64,000 bases of DNA from Microbacterium sp. Root166 (GTDB lineage: Bacteria > Actinomycetota > Actinomycetes > Actinomycetales > Microbacteriaceae). How positions within the stretch are numbered: position 1 is the first letter of the stretch; the number at the start of each line of letters is the position of its first letter. Positions 20,664 to 29,762 of the stretch are shown piece after piece. The translations under genes were made by a program, and so were the position numbers. The notes beneath the pieces were generated by a model. The model did no database searches, was not told the DNA's origin, and worked only from the letters and a program-made list of their open reading frames with translations. Location: NCBI RefSeq assembly GCF_001427145.1, contig NZ_LMGL01000002.1:186001-250000 (forward strand), in the 5' to 3' direction.

Positions 20664-20954
20664 CTATTCGATCGGTTGATCTCGATCGTTCGTGCCCCAA
20701 CTCGCGATCGGCCCGCCATTCGGGCCGTGGTTCCGCAGGAACTCGCCGTGGACGCGCTCGCAGGCGAGGCGGAGGGTGCTTGACCAGCCGATGACTTCGC
20801 CGCGGAAGCTGACACGGTAGCGAACGTCGTCGTCGCTCACTCGGCGGATCTCGATCGTGCCGTACACGCGGTCGTATGCGTCGAGCAGGCTCCAGGTGCC
20901 CGTGGGATTTTCCTGCGCTGCCAGGAACGGGTGCCATCGGCGCTGGTCGACCAT
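20664..20954 (-). CDS. hypothetical protein, 96 aa
   Basis: This small soluble protein has alternating strand-like segments (TIEIRRVSDDDVRYRVSFRGEVIGWSSTL) and a C-terminal helix. No family is recognised. Its stop lies 4 bases past the convergent integrase stop. An AGGAGGA ribosome-binding site at about 20955-20961 supports the ATG at 20954. Confidence 0.6.
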   Translation of the reverse strand: MVDQRRWHPFLAAQENPTGTWSLLDAYDRVYGTIEIRRVSDDDVRYRVSFRGEVIGWSSTLRLACERVHGEFLRNHGPNGGPIASWGTNDRDQPIE

Positions 20955-21048
20955 GGGGTTCCTCCTCCGGCCGACACGGATGAGAGAGTAGAACGACCTG
21001 CAGACATCGCCGTGTGAATCGTGGGCGCTGGGTGCGCACCTTCATGCC

Positions 21049-21324
21049 ATGAGCGATCGTGAGCGCGCTGACGCCGTCCTCGAGCACGTGGCTGTGCTCG
21101 CGTTCCTGTACTACCCCGGCATCGAGGTGGATGATCCGAGCTACAGCCTCGCCGACGACATCGAATGGTGTCTCGCGCGGCTGGGCGATGTGGCCGACGT
21201 AGAGCGGGAACGGATGCGTGCGCTCTTCGAAGGAGCGATCACGGACCCCACCGCGACGCGCGAGGAGTTGTTCACGGCTCTCGTTGAGCTCGACGGCGTT
21301 CTCGCAGTGGAGCACCATGAGTGA
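21049..21324 (+). CDS. hypothetical acidic protein, 91 aa
   Basis: This helical acidic protein has a repeated pattern of hydrophobic and Glu/Asp residues (ADDIEWCLARLGDVADVERERMRALFEG). No family is recognised. It overlaps the following charged protein by 8 bases, so the two are probably co-translated. Confidence 0.6.
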   Translation: MSDRERADAVLEHVAVLAFLYYPGIEVDDPSYSLADDIEWCLARLGDVADVERERMRALFEGAITDPTATREELFTALVELDGVLAVEHHE

Positions 21325-22285
21325 CGCGCAGCCGAGCGACGACGAGCGGGCAGCGCGCCTGGCCGCGCAGCGGAAGGCATGGAACGACGCGCACCCGACC
21401 TACTACGCCGAGTACCGTGAGCGGAACCGTGAGGACATCCGCCGGAAGAACCGCGAGCGGGAGCGTGATCGTGCTCAGCGCGAGCGGGAGGAGAAGGCGC
21501 GCCGTCAGAAGGGGATAGATCGCGCAAGAGCGTGGGCAGCGGAGCACCCGGAGGAGCGTCAGCAAGCGCGCGAGCGCTACAAGCAGAAGCACCCGGAGAC
21601 GTACAAGCAGGCGCAGCGCGACTATTACCACCGGAACCGCGACGCGATCGCTGAGCGGCGGCGGGCGCGTGAGGCTGCAGACCCAGCGAAGGCGAACGAG
21701 GCTCGACGCCGCGCGGTCGACCGGGCCCGGGCTGCCGGCCGCGACCCGGCATGGTCGCCCACTCCTGAGCAACGTGCGACCTATCGTGAGCACGAGAACG
21801 AGACAAGGCGCCTGCAGCGTCGCCGCGCGCGTGCCGGACTGCCCGAGCGACAGCTCCACCGGGTTCACGCGCCGGAGCGACGTCACAACGATGCCGCGGC
21901 GGACGCATTCTTCGCGCAGAAGCGGACCGGTGAAGACATCGCCCGAATTAGAAATCAGGACGATCCGACTCCTCCGGACTTGGTGCACGCGTGGCGGGAG
22001 CGTTCGGAGAACCGACGTGTCGCGCGTGAGATCCTAGCGATCGCTGAGGAGTACTTTGCCGATCACGAGGTCGAGTTACGGGCACGGGTCGCGGAGGCAT
22101 CCCGCGTGCGGTTCCGGGGCGGGATGCTGCCGCTCGACGTATACACGGAGCCACGCCGTCACGCCCTCGAGTTCGCAAGCCGGGGCTATCTGCGCGCCAA
22201 CGCTGCGTCCCCGACGTCATCGCTGACGATCTTTCGCTGGCTCACGACCGATTACGCCCAACGGCGACCCGACATCACGCTCTGA
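21317..22285 (+). CDS. highly charged repetitive coiled-coil-like protein
   Basis: This 322-aa protein is dominated by Arg, Glu, Ala and Lys. The first half repeats a loose unit of the form W..HP-E/T-(Y)-(Y/R)RERNRE, seen at WNDAHPTYYAEYRERNRE, WAAEHPEERQQARERYKQ and HPETYKQAQRDYYHRNRD. It should form long charged helices. The C-terminal third is more globular. Similar Arg/Glu repeats occur in phage and ICE proteins that bind nucleic acid, but I cannot assign a function. Confidence 0.65.
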   Translation: MSDAQPSDDERAARLAAQRKAWNDAHPTYYAEYRERNREDIRRKNRERERDRAQREREEKARRQKGIDRARAWAAEHPEERQQARERYKQKHPETYKQAQRDYYHRNRDAIAERRRAREAADPAKANEARRRAVDRARAAGRDPAWSPTPEQRATYREHENETRRLQRRRARAGLPERQLHRVHAPERRHNDAAADAFFAQKRTGEDIARIRNQDDPTPPDLVHAWRERSENRRVAREILAIAEEYFADHEVELRARVAEASRVRFRGGMLPLDVYTEPRRHALEFASRGYLRANAASPTSSLTIFRWLTTDYAQRRPDITL

Positions 22286-22362
22286 TCGATCCGCATTCGG
22301 GCATGCTCGGGAGAGCCGCGCGCTTCGCGAATGGTGTCGCAGCGCACCTCTAGGCTGAGCGA

Positions 22363-22527
22363 ATGGTCGACTATGGGGAAGTCGTTGGGGACGGTGTTGC
22401 CGCAGGGCTTGGAATGCTGTGGGCGGGGGTCGCGGCGAACCCGTGGACGGTGATCCTGTTCGTAGGGATTATCGTCGGCGCTCTTTGGTTACAACTGACA
22501 CCGACCCGACGGGGTCGCCGCCGATGA
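22363..22527 (+). CDS. 54-aa single-pass membrane protein
   Basis: This short frame begins at the ATG at 22363 and ends at the TGA at 22525-22527. It has one hydrophobic helix, about residues 26-45, and a strongly basic C-terminus (PTRRGRRR), suggesting an N-out/C-in anchor. Its stop overlaps the NERD gene start by ATGA, which is good evidence that both are translated. No family is recognised. Confidence 0.6.
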   Translation: MVDYGEVVGDGVAAGLGMLWAGVAANPWTVILFVGIIVGALWLQLTPTRRGRRR

Positions 22528-23327
22528 CCACGACTGCACCTGCGGACGGGGTCGGCTCTGTCCCCGCCGCGGCGGTGATCTCGGCGTGCCTGAGCGCTCA
22601 GGCCGGTGTCCCTGCCCGATCCCGCGTGTCGCGCGTGTTCGGTCAGTCCCCGCTATCGGTCGACTCGCGACCCTGGTATCTCGGCGCACTCGGTGAGCTA
22701 CAGGTCGCGGAGCGCCTGGCGAAGCTCGGGCCCGACTGGACGGTGCTGCATTCCGTCCCGATCGGCGATCGGGGGAGTGACATCGACCACGTCGTTGTCG
22801 GTCCTGCCGGAGTGTTCACGATCAACACGAAGTTCCACGACGACGCCCGGATCTGGGTCGGAAGCACGCGGCTTCTAGTCAACGGCCAGAAGACCGATCA
22901 TCTGCGCAACTCCCGCTACGAGGCGCAGCGGATCGCCAGGAAGCTGATGGCGGTCGCGGGGGAGCCGATCGACGTCTACCCGGCGATCGTTCTCGTCGGA
23001 GCCCGCAGCGTCACGATCCGTGACCGACCCGTGGACGTGACGGTGCTCCGAGACACCGAACTGGTCCGCTGGCTCACCCGGCGCACAGCCATGCTCACGG
23101 CTGATGCGCGCGACCGCCTCGCTGAGATGCTGACGCGCCCGGAGGCATGGGGTACGACATCCGGCGCCTCCTCGGAACCGGACCTCACGGCATTCGCCGC
23201 TCTTCGCCGCGAAGTGGGCGCCGCGCGGCGCGTGCGGATGTTGTGGGGAACGGCCGGTCTGCTTGGCGGCATAGTGGTGGCCGCGACTCTCTCCATCAAT
23301 GCCTATGCAACGCTCCTTGGCGGATAG
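22524..23327 (+). CDS. NERD domain (nuclease-related) membrane-anchored protein
   Basis: This 267-aa protein has a NERD domain (about residues 50-165) with the PD-(D/E)XK-like residues E58 (GELQVAERL), D88 (SDIDHVVVGP) and the NTK motif at 101-103. It ends in a C-terminal membrane helix (about 244-263). NERD proteins are predicted nucleases often found on mobile elements. It overlaps a 54-aa membrane protein by ATGA, giving a possible two-component membrane complex. Confidence 0.85.
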   Translation: MTTTAPADGVGSVPAAAVISACLSAQAGVPARSRVSRVFGQSPLSVDSRPWYLGALGELQVAERLAKLGPDWTVLHSVPIGDRGSDIDHVVVGPAGVFTINTKFHDDARIWVGSTRLLVNGQKTDHLRNSRYEAQRIARKLMAVAGEPIDVYPAIVLVGARSVTIRDRPVDVTVLRDTELVRWLTRRTAMLTADARDRLAEMLTRPEAWGTTSGASSEPDLTAFAALRREVGAARRVRMLWGTAGLLGGIVVAATLSINAYATLLGG

Positions 23328-23343
23328 CTCGCATGATGGACTC

Positions 23344-23997
23344 ATGCCGCTGAGTCCGACCATCGCGATGCTTCCCGACACTCCCGATTCTCGGCTGCTA
23401 GCCGAGTTGAGTTCCTACTCGGACGACTTGTCCGAGGCGAGTGACGCGATCGAGCAGGCATTGGAAGCAGGACACGAATCGCCGCTCTGGCAGCCGCTGA
23501 CAAGCTACGCCGTGGTCGCCTACATGCGTGCGTTCGCGCACTCCAACGTCCGGCCCGGCCTCCTCGCGTATGTTCCAGTCCCTGACGATCTGGTCGAAGC
23601 GCACGACATGATTCGCGGCTACCGGAACACGACCATCGCGCATTCGCAGTCGGAACTCTCGATGTCGTTGCCCCTTGCCTCGCTCACGGCTGAAGGGACT
23701 GTCCGCCAGGTGCTGCCGATCACGATCCGCCACAATCTTCCGCAGACCACGGCTCGCCGCATCGCCGACGCTGTCGACCGGATGAGCGCCCTCGTGGCCG
23801 AGTTGATCCAGCCACTTGCCGAGCGGCTCACCGCCGAGTACCGGCACGCAAGCCCTGCCACGATTGCCGGCTGGCCCGTCCCCGACCTGGATCATGAACC
23901 TGCTGACCGATTCACTGCGCAATCAAGGAGACGGCGACCGCCGCGCTTCGTCGCGTATTGGGACGTCGGCGGCGTGCCAGTCGACGGCCCTCGCTAG
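23344..23997 (+). CDS. HEPN-like helical protein
   Basis: This 217-aa, mainly helical protein contains the motif RNTTIAHS (R94 to H100), an Rx5H pattern as in the RNase active site of HEPN proteins of the AbiU2/RiboL-1 type. The preceding helix and the following strand-rich part match the placement of that motif in hypothetical HEPN families. An RNase role is inference from the motif only. It lies 16 bases after the NERD gene. Confidence 0.6.
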   Translation: MPLSPTIAMLPDTPDSRLLAELSSYSDDLSEASDAIEQALEAGHESPLWQPLTSYAVVAYMRAFAHSNVRPGLLAYVPVPDDLVEAHDMIRGYRNTTIAHSQSELSMSLPLASLTAEGTVRQVLPITIRHNLPQTTARRIADAVDRMSALVAELIQPLAERLTAEYRHASPATIAGWPVPDLDHEPADRFTAQSRRRRPPRFVAYWDVGGVPVDGPR

Positions 23998-24073
23998 CGC
24001 GCCGCGGCTGCGACGTCGTCTGCGAGCCTATCGATGACGTCTGCTAGGCCGCGATTGGCCAGGTCCCACGGGC

Positions 24074-27040
24074 CTACCGCCCGGGGGTCTCCTCGATCAG
24101 CCGCAGGAGTAGCTCGGGAGGAGTCTTCTTGTTGACTAGCAACGCCTCTCGAGCCCCTTGCCCGCCGTGAACTGCGACGTAAGTGAGAGCCTCCAATGAT
24201 GCGTGCTCGTTTGCTGCGACGGCGGCGACTGCTTTCGGATTGCGGCTGGATGCCGCGGCCATGATCCGCTGTTGATCCGTTCCCTCGGCGAACCCAATCA
24301 ACATCGACTCCGGGAAGTTTGGATGCTTGATCGCCAAGTTGATCATGTCTTCATCTTTGGTCCCGCCGCATGCGACCTGTCGGAGGAAGAGCTCGGGTGC
24401 GTGCGGGTTGCGGATCAGCGCCTTTCGGACCGCGTCGTCGTTGCCGCGGGGGTCTCCGGAGCGGAGGCGTGATGCAACAGCCTCGACGACATTCCTATTG
24501 TTCGATCCTGCGAGGCGGACAAGCAGGTCACCCTTCGTGTAGTAATCCTTCGCTACGAGCACTGCAGTTGGGGCGTCTCCCGTGTTCGCCAGCTGTTCGA
24601 GGATCGCGATCGGGAGCTCTCCATAGCGCGCGGCCAACGTCCGCCACGTCTCGGAGTTGCCCGTCTTGATCATGTGATCGAGCGCGGCCGCTGAGATTTC
24701 GAGGCCACCGAACACGTGATCCAGTGTGCTGATCGACTTAAGGACCGCCGCTCGGACGGAGGGGTGCTCGTCGAACGTCATGCGGCTACGAGCGGGCTCA
24801 GAGAGCGCGACCCAGAACGCGCCCGCGTTCGACGCTACCGCGGTGCGAATATCAGGATCGTCGTCTTGGGCCAGCACCTCGAACCCAGCCCGATATGCGA
24901 CCTCACGAGGCTCTCGCGTATACCCGGAGCGCTCATGCTCACGAATCGCGGCGTCCGGATGCGTCGACCCTGCGGCGGCGACGCGAACCGAAGGTTCAGC
25001 GTCCGCAGCGAGGCGCGCGAACGCAGCGGCTGGTGTCGAACGATTGGCGGCGACTGCCCGGCGAACTGCATTCGCCGGATCGTTGGCGAGCTCGTCGAGG
25101 ATCTCAGGCGATGCGTCTGGATTGGCAGCAAACCCGATCCGGTCGGCTTGACCATCCTCCCGCATCCAACTCCGACGCGAGATCTCGCGGCGAACCTTGC
25201 GCGCCATGTCGGCCTTGGCTGCGGCCGTTGCGCTGCCATCCCAGATCGTCCATGTGATGGTGTGACCGTCATCGCGTTCGCTGCGCGTCGTCGTCCGACG
25301 CGCCACCCAATCGCCGTCGCTGAGGAACTCAAGGGTACCGACCGCGGAGCCGGGGTTCTCTACGATGTCACTCAAAATCCGCTCTCGCGACCCCTCAAGA
25401 TCGCGAGGCACCCGATCAGGGTCACCCTTCATCCAAAGCTCCCGATGAGCCCCGCGAGCCACCGCGTCGAGCACATCCGGAGACGCTGCATCGTTCTTGG
25501 CCAGAGCCGCCCATACTTGCGCCTCCTCCGCGAGTCGTCGCTGATCGCGGGGAGACGATGACCGCGCGAGGACGCTCATGACCGACTCGACAAGCACGCT
25601 CAGAGCCTCGGCGGGCGTGTTCGAGTTTGCCGCAGCCGATATGAGTGGTTCGAGTGGGAAAGTGTCACGCTCTGTGCTGTACGAGGGTCTCGCAGGTCGC
25701 GCCGCTCTACGAGCAAGCTGGTCGTTCACTATTTTTGTGAGCACTGGTGCCGTGGCTGATGCATTGGCTGCCACTGCTGCGACGACGTCCGCCGCATCAT
25801 CCACCGCGAGCCGCATCAGCAGCTCGGGCGGCATGGACGCGTTGCCTGCAACGGACTTTCGTACGGTCTTGTCTGCGTCAGCGGCGAGACTGACAAGGCT
25901 GGAGACCGGCATTCCCTGCCCACGAGCCGCGGCGGCACGAATGTTTGGTGCGGGATCGAGGGCGAGTATCTTCAGCACGTCTGACGGCGCGGCCGCTCTC
26001 GACGCGACCGCAAATCGGACACTGGAACTCTCGTGCTTTGCAAGGCGCCGCAACACGTCATCCGGCGTGGTCGCCTCCTTGCCGTAATCACGAAGGAGGT
26101 CCTCTCCGGCCGTGTCAATGATCGCCAGCACTAGCTCCGGCTTCAGCTCGGGTGGAGTACGCGGGTTGCGCGCGATGGCCTCGAGAAGCACCGGGTCACT
26201 CTCTCGCGCGAGACGCCGTATCTCAGCGCCATCGTTCGCAATTCGAGCTCGAGCCACGCCAGCGACACCTTCCGCAGAATCAGTCGCGAGCAGTGTGAGG
26301 ACGTCCTCCTTCACGTTGGGCGAAATAGCTACGGCTCGCCGAACTGCCTGGTCCCGATCGTTCGCAAGCAGCTCGAAGGTCGCCGAGCTTATGTACCCAC
26401 TACCGCGCACATGGGAGATCCGCTTCGCGATCGGTTCCGTAGGGATCGTGGCCAGGACGATCGGACGGAGGTCCTCCTGCTCGTATAGGTACGCTCGTGT
26501 CGATGTTGGTGTCGCAGGATTCTCGGCGAGGGAACGGGCAATCGCCCGCATTTTCGGCTTCTCCCGATCGTGCCAACTAAACAGGCCGCCCAGGGTGTCT
26601 GCGGAAGCGCACGTGTTCCTCGCCACAGCCAGCTTTATCTCCTGCGGCGCGTCGTGCCAGGCAAGGCGAGACAGAACTGCCGGCGGCGTCGCGGGATTCC
26701 CAGCGGCAGCAACCTTCTCCGTGAGTGTCGCTCCGCGACGGTTGAGAATGTCACCCAGCACGGCTCCCGGTGTGTTCGGGTTTCCGAAAACTGCGGCGCG
26801 AATGTGCTCATCCCGACTACCCGCCAGACGCTCAAGTGAGGGTCCTGGGGTGGAGGTGTTGCCGGCGGCGGCGAAGGTGACGCCAGGTGCACCATCGTCC
26901 GCCAAAATTTCCAACACGCTGGGAGGTGTACTGACATTACTAGCGACGAGTGCGCGAAGCTCCGGATTCCCGCTTCGCGAAAGCCTGGCCAATCGCGCCG
27001 GCCGGGTCTGCGGGTCTTGAGCTGCGGTACCGCCGAACAT
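24074..27040 (-). CDS. variant leucine-rich repeat (LRV) protein, 988 aa
   Basis: Nearly the whole protein is built from about twenty units of roughly 24 residues of the form N-x-x-TP-x-x-x-L-x-x-LA-x-D-x-x-x-x-VR-x-AVA-x. Examples are NPATPPAVLSRLAWHD and NPDASPEILDELANDP followed by NAVRRAVAAN. This is the LRV fold, an alpha/3-10 superhelix related to HEAT repeats. I see no N-terminal 4Fe-4S cysteine cluster and no catalytic motif, so it is probably a protein- or DNA-binding scaffold. The ATG at 27040 is chosen over a GTG one codon upstream. Confidence 0.85.
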   Translation of the reverse strand: MFGGTAAQDPQTRPARLARLSRSGNPELRALVASNVSTPPSVLEILADDGAPGVTFAAAGNTSTPGPSLERLAGSRDEHIRAAVFGNPNTPGAVLGDILNRRGATLTEKVAAAGNPATPPAVLSRLAWHDAPQEIKLAVARNTCASADTLGGLFSWHDREKPKMRAIARSLAENPATPTSTRAYLYEQEDLRPIVLATIPTEPIAKRISHVRGSGYISSATFELLANDRDQAVRRAVAISPNVKEDVLTLLATDSAEGVAGVARARIANDGAEIRRLARESDPVLLEAIARNPRTPPELKPELVLAIIDTAGEDLLRDYGKEATTPDDVLRRLAKHESSSVRFAVASRAAAPSDVLKILALDPAPNIRAAAARGQGMPVSSLVSLAADADKTVRKSVAGNASMPPELLMRLAVDDAADVVAAVAANASATAPVLTKIVNDQLARRAARPARPSYSTERDTFPLEPLISAAANSNTPAEALSVLVESVMSVLARSSSPRDQRRLAEEAQVWAALAKNDAASPDVLDAVARGAHRELWMKGDPDRVPRDLEGSRERILSDIVENPGSAVGTLEFLSDGDWVARRTTTRSERDDGHTITWTIWDGSATAAAKADMARKVRREISRRSWMREDGQADRIGFAANPDASPEILDELANDPANAVRRAVAANRSTPAAAFARLAADAEPSVRVAAAGSTHPDAAIREHERSGYTREPREVAYRAGFEVLAQDDDPDIRTAVASNAGAFWVALSEPARSRMTFDEHPSVRAAVLKSISTLDHVFGGLEISAAALDHMIKTGNSETWRTLAARYGELPIAILEQLANTGDAPTAVLVAKDYYTKGDLLVRLAGSNNRNVVEAVASRLRSGDPRGNDDAVRKALIRNPHAPELFLRQVACGGTKDEDMINLAIKHPNFPESMLIGFAEGTDQQRIMAAASSRNPKAVAAVAANEHASLEALTYVAVHGGQGAREALLVNKKTPPELLLRLIEETPGR

Positions 27041-27317
27041 CACGACGTTCGACTAATCGAAGCGCATGCGGTGTTGCGTCGTGTTATCGATAGGCGCCAC
27101 GACTGGTCAGACGTTCCGGGCATCAACGCTCCTCGGTCGGCGGGCAACGTGGATCAACACTATCGACTGCATTCGACACGGCGTTCGACGTTGGGGGGAC
27201 GGGCCAGGCGGTCATCACAAGGCCCGCGACTATCGCCGTACGCGGTTTCGACCAGCGCCTTCCGAATCGACAGATGCGCGGTCATAAGAGTGACTAGTCT
27301 GGACCGTCGTGGGTGGT

Positions 27318-28505
27318 ATGCAACGACTCCTTGACGAGATCGAGTCGCGCGGCTGGTCCGACGTGAATAAGACAGTCTGCTCGGAGTGCTTGACCGATTA
27401 CGCGCTTAGCGCGGCGGTCCGTGACGCCGGCGGACGCGCGCCTTGTGACTACTGCCACGACTCACCCAGTCACCCCGAGGCAAGCGCTTCCGTCAATATC
27501 GTGCTCGACCTAATCGTCGACGGCTTCCGGTATGAGTACGAGGATCCGGTTGAGCAGGTGGTTTACTCCTCCGCAGACGGTGGATACCAAATGGGCCTGC
27601 TGGATCCGTGGGACCTCCTGGGAAACCACGAGGTCACTGAAGATGGGCACTTGTTTGAGGATCTTGCCGCTGCGGTCCAGCAAGACGCATGGGTCCAACG
27701 AGACCCCTACGCGGCATCACCGACAGACGCCCTGCGATGGGGATGGGAGTCCTTTCGCCAATATGTGAAGCACCGCAGGCGATACACGTTCCTCGTGCGC
27801 GACACTAGGTCGATGTACGGCGCAGGGGAGATCACGATGGATGCGATACCAGCTGCACTCGCCGACGCCGTCGAGACCGCGGGCCAGGTACGAGTACTCG
27901 ACGCAGGAACGAAGTGGTGGCGAGTGCGTGTACACACGCCCGGGGAGCACCATCGTTCGGCTGCGGCGCTTGGATCGCCACCTGACCAGTGGGCCAAGGA
28001 CAACCGCATGACAGCCAAGGGCATGGGAGCGTTCTATGGTGCGTCCACCGCCGTCGGCGCCCAAACGGAAGTCGCTGGATACGCGGGCCCCACAGACGTG
28101 GGAACTATCGGGGAGTTCGAACTACTTCGTGACATCACGGTGGTGGACCTGACGACGGTTGATGAGGTGCCCTCACTCTTTGATCCTGATCGACGGCACG
28201 AACGGGCACCGATCGCGTTCATGCGCGATTTTGTCGAGGACGTCGCGCGCGTAGCTGACCCCACAGATCGCCAGAATCTGGACTACGTTCCAACTCAAAT
28301 CGTGGCGGAGTACCTGAGATACGAACTCCGGGGCCCCGCCGGTCCTGTAGATGGCATCCTTTGGCGCTCCTCGAAAGACCCGACCGTGACGAACTGCGTC
28401 GTTTTCGCGACGAACGAACAGATGGCGGAGGTCGGCTACGCCGATGTCAATTCCACCCTCGGACTCGACCCGACCACGGTTCGAGTAATTGCAGCGCCTT
28501 TGTAA
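27318..28505 (+). CDS. HEPN-RES fusion toxin (RES-family NAD+ phosphorylase)
   Basis: This 395-aa protein has an N-terminal part with a CSEC/CDYC zinc-knuckle-like pair and helices resembling the HEPN/RES N-terminal domain. The C-terminal RES domain begins near WWRVRVHTPG and contains DNRMTAKGMGAFYGAS and a conserved glutamate in AQTEVAGY. RES domains degrade NAD+ and arrest growth; most are paired with Xre-type antitoxins, but none is adjacent here. That fits the HEPN-fused class, which is often solitary. A GTG three codons earlier (27309) is an alternative start. Confidence 0.85.
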   Translation: MQRLLDEIESRGWSDVNKTVCSECLTDYALSAAVRDAGGRAPCDYCHDSPSHPEASASVNIVLDLIVDGFRYEYEDPVEQVVYSSADGGYQMGLLDPWDLLGNHEVTEDGHLFEDLAAAVQQDAWVQRDPYAASPTDALRWGWESFRQYVKHRRRYTFLVRDTRSMYGAGEITMDAIPAALADAVETAGQVRVLDAGTKWWRVRVHTPGEHHRSAAALGSPPDQWAKDNRMTAKGMGAFYGASTAVGAQTEVAGYAGPTDVGTIGEFELLRDITVVDLTTVDEVPSLFDPDRRHERAPIAFMRDFVEDVARVADPTDRQNLDYVPTQIVAEYLRYELRGPAGPVDGILWRSSKDPTVTNCVVFATNEQMAEVGYADVNSTLGLDPTTVRVIAAPL

Positions 28506-28702
28506 GGCGTCACGCGGGGGCGGAGATTGATCGTCACGAAACTGCTGGTCATCGCACACCCCCATTAGTGGACCCAGCCGGAGTGATCACAGCGGCCTCC
28601 GCCGCAGGTCGCTGGAAACTAGCCAAAACATCGTAGGTGCCGTGAGTTGCGGGGTGACACCCCACAGGCGAATGCGCCACCAAATTCGACAACACGCCGA
28701 GG

Positions 28703-29272
28703 TCACTCGGGGCGCCGGGTCTCCGCTGCGATGAAGGCGTCCTCCACGGCCCGGCGGCGGGCGACGTCCTCGACGACGAACCTGCGAAAGTCGGTCGACC
28801 GGTCCTCGATGGGGATCTCTTCGACCGACGGCGCCGGCTCCTCCCCAGGCCACGCCGTCTGACGTGTAGCTCTGTCGCGGTCGAGCCGCGAGCCGCATGC
28901 GGCGACCCAGTCGTGCAGGCGCTCTCGGGCCTCGGCGAAGTCCTGATGCCAGCCGAGGGGAGCGGAGCCATGCTGCTCCTCGTCGTATGCGCAGAGCCAG
29001 TGCAGGTGTAGGGCGGAGAGTTCCCAAACGAGTTCGGAGTGGCGATGCCACAGCGGCGGGATGATCGACGGTCCGAGACCGTAGGTGCGTCGTAGCCAGT
29101 TCACCCACCTGTCGAGTTCAACCCACTCGAATGCGGCTCGATCCGAGGTGAGCACGTTCCAGTTCACCGGGCGGGGCACGCTCGGCAGGCCATCGGCCTC
29201 ACCCTCGGGGCCGTCCGGCGTTGGTGGCTCGAACTCATACCCGGGAAAGTGCAGGGGCTCGTCGGCGGTCAT
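28703..29272 (-). CDS. DUF4913 protein
   Basis: This 189-aa protein matches DUF4913, with WVNWLRRTYGLGPSIIPPLWHRH, ELVWELSALHLHWLCAYD and a GWHQDFAEARERLHDW segment. The family occurs on actinobacterial conjugative elements and plasmids, usually downstream of transfer genes. Its function is unknown. Here it is the last gene of the long minus-strand transfer operon. The next 197 bases before the HEPN-RES stop hold a small GGGGTGACACCCC hairpin near 28655. Confidence 0.8.
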   Translation of the reverse strand: MTADEPLHFPGYEFEPPTPDGPEGEADGLPSVPRPVNWNVLTSDRAAFEWVELDRWVNWLRRTYGLGPSIIPPLWHRHSELVWELSALHLHWLCAYDEEQHGSAPLGWHQDFAEARERLHDWVAACGSRLDRDRATRQTAWPGEEPAPSVEEIPIEDRSTDFRRFVVEDVARRRAVEDAFIAAETRRPE

Positions 29273-29279
29273 CAGGCGC

Positions 29280-29708
29280 TCAGATGGCCACGGGACGGAC
29301 CGCCGGCTTTGCCGTCGACGGGGCGGATGCCGCCACGGACGGAAGCGCGTTGCGGCGGCGTTGCAGGATGTAGTTGGTGCGCGCGGAGTCGTGGCCGAGG
29401 CGCTTCGCTACGAACTCCTCGGTCTCGACCATTTCGCCGTCGCGTTCCCGCGTCGAGGTGTGCGTGTAGCCCTCGGCGATGAATACGTCGCCCTTGTTGA
29501 ACATCGCGTAAGCCCGTTCCGCGTTGCGGCGGAACATCACGAGGTCGTGGTACGTGGTCTCAGTCTGGGTGAATGTGCCGTCTTCGTTGCGTTCGAAGTG
29601 CTCCTGCCCGATGCGCACCCAGAACCGGGCTTCACCTTTCGCGTTGAACGCCAGTTGAGGCTGCGACGCGATGAACCCGGAGAGAGACTGCTGGGTGTGG
29701 ATAGTCAT
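29280..29708 (-). CDS. ssb: single-stranded DNA-binding protein of the element
   Basis: This 142-aa OB-fold protein begins with QQSLSGFIASQPQLAFNAKGEARFWVRI and continues with YHDLVMFRRNAERAYAMFNKGDVFIAEGY, matching actinobacterial SSB-like proteins encoded on mobile elements. It lacks a glycine-rich tail with the acidic DDIPF tip. It would coat single-stranded DNA during conjugative transfer or plasmid-like replication. Confidence 0.85.
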   Translation of the reverse strand: MTIHTQQSLSGFIASQPQLAFNAKGEARFWVRIGQEHFERNEDGTFTQTETTYHDLVMFRRNAERAYAMFNKGDVFIAEGYTHTSTRERDGEMVETEEFVAKRLGHDSARTNYILQRRRNALPSVAASAPSTAKPAVRPVAI

Positions 29709-29762
29709 CGGATGCTCCTACCAAAGGGCCGCAGGTCGGCCATCACCTGGTAGGTGCGTGGC

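Noticed and set aside
24074..27040. Repeats of the LRV gene as a CRISPR-like or DNA repeat array
   Set aside because: The periodicity is at the protein level (about 24 residues) with divergent DNA; there are no identical direct repeats or spacers.
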